Shown: positions 63,958 through 64,000 of the stretch, one piece after another | How positions within the stretch are numbered: the stretch's first letter is position 1 | How the letters are laid out: every line of letters begins with the position of its first letter | NCBI RefSeq assembly: GCF_000686045.1 | Contig: NZ_JMLV01000005.1 | Span: 1 to 64,000 of the forward strand | Direction: 5' to 3' | DNA: 64,000 bases | Source of the DNA: Fodinicurvata fenggangensis DSM 21160 | GTDB taxonomy: Bacteria; Pseudomonadota; Alphaproteobacteria; Kiloniellales; DSM-21159 | Program-made: the position numbers and the translations under genes | Notes under the pieces: generated by a model | Told to the model about the DNA's origin: nothing | Databases searched by the model: none | Seen by the model: only the letters and a program-made list of their open reading frames with translations

Positions 63958-64000
63958 GCCAAAGGTCTCACCAGGCACGGAAAGTGGGTTTTCCGGCTGC
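63958..64000 (-). promoter_or_regulatory. Probable yybP-ykoY (Mn2+) riboswitch, 3' part, cut by window end
   Basis: On the minus strand the leader contains GTGCCTGGTGAGACCTTTGGC, close to the 3' end of yybP-ykoY aptamers, where GAGACC plus a T/GC-rich strand closes helix P1. The matching 5' strand and the GGGGAGUA element should lie beyond 64000. yybP-ykoY elements commonly precede UPF0016 manganese exporters. The call rests on this partial match. Confidence 0.5.

Overview
The window looks like the chromosome of a GC-rich alphaproteobacterium. This is an inference from high-GC coding with two AT-richer islands, heterotetrameric sarcosine oxidase, abundant TRAP transporters, BioMNY and IlvD/EDD-type aldonate catabolism. 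A Rhodospirillales-like heterotroph from a saline or marine setting is plausible, but the sequence shown does not prove the genus. I recognised no rRNA, tRNA or CRISPR array.

Layout. 1-319: truncated IS630-type element, ending about 10 bases past the stop of a cyanophycin operon (cphB-cphA, minus strand). 3985-14890: LysR gene, N-carbamoylsarcosine amidase, a GATase1-AraC regulator, then soxB-soxD-soxA-soxG-glyA-sdaA. Together these can turn N-carbamoylsarcosine into sarcosine, glycine plus methylene-THF, serine and finally pyruvate. 14945-20533: 2-aminoethylphosphonate/iron-type ABC importer, divergent from an inositol-monophosphatase-family phosphatase and a DeoR-type regulator. 20750-30204: DUF3137 protein, a solitary AT-rich HNH gene, YdeI-like protein, aminopeptidase N, a RutB-like isochorismatase-fold enzyme, MscS channel and a membrane diguanylate cyclase. 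30594-36374: UgpB-like ABC importer and an unusual acyl-CoA dehydrogenase that may be a 3-sulfinopropanoyl-CoA desulfinase. 36741-44655: TRAP importer facing an aldonate catabolic operon (cupin, IlvD/EDD dehydratase, two SDRs, FAH hydrolase), a non-phosphorylative route. 44763-46626: bioMNY. 46669-51520: AT-rich island with a 1273-residue SIR2 protein (probable anti-phage), a divergent uncharacterised gene and a gene remnant. 51528-57773: LysR/LysE and a TRAP operon with DUF1445 and DUF2848 proteins. 57850-59244: arsR-like regulator and ArsP-like permease. 59336-63875: PAS-GGDEF-EAL protein, LuxO-like sigma-54 regulator and a GDT1-type Mn/Ca exporter with a probable partial yybP-ykoY riboswitch at the window edge.

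Overall this is a nutrient-scavenging region: five importers, two of them beside dedicated catabolic genes, plus nitrogen storage, biotin uptake and c-di-GMP signalling, with two accessory insertions that look like defence. The best candidates for undescribed biology are the SIR2 protein with its divergent partner, the DUF1445/DUF2848/TRAP operon, the acyl-CoA dehydrogenase without its catalytic glutamate, and the AEP-type importer paired with a phosphatase.
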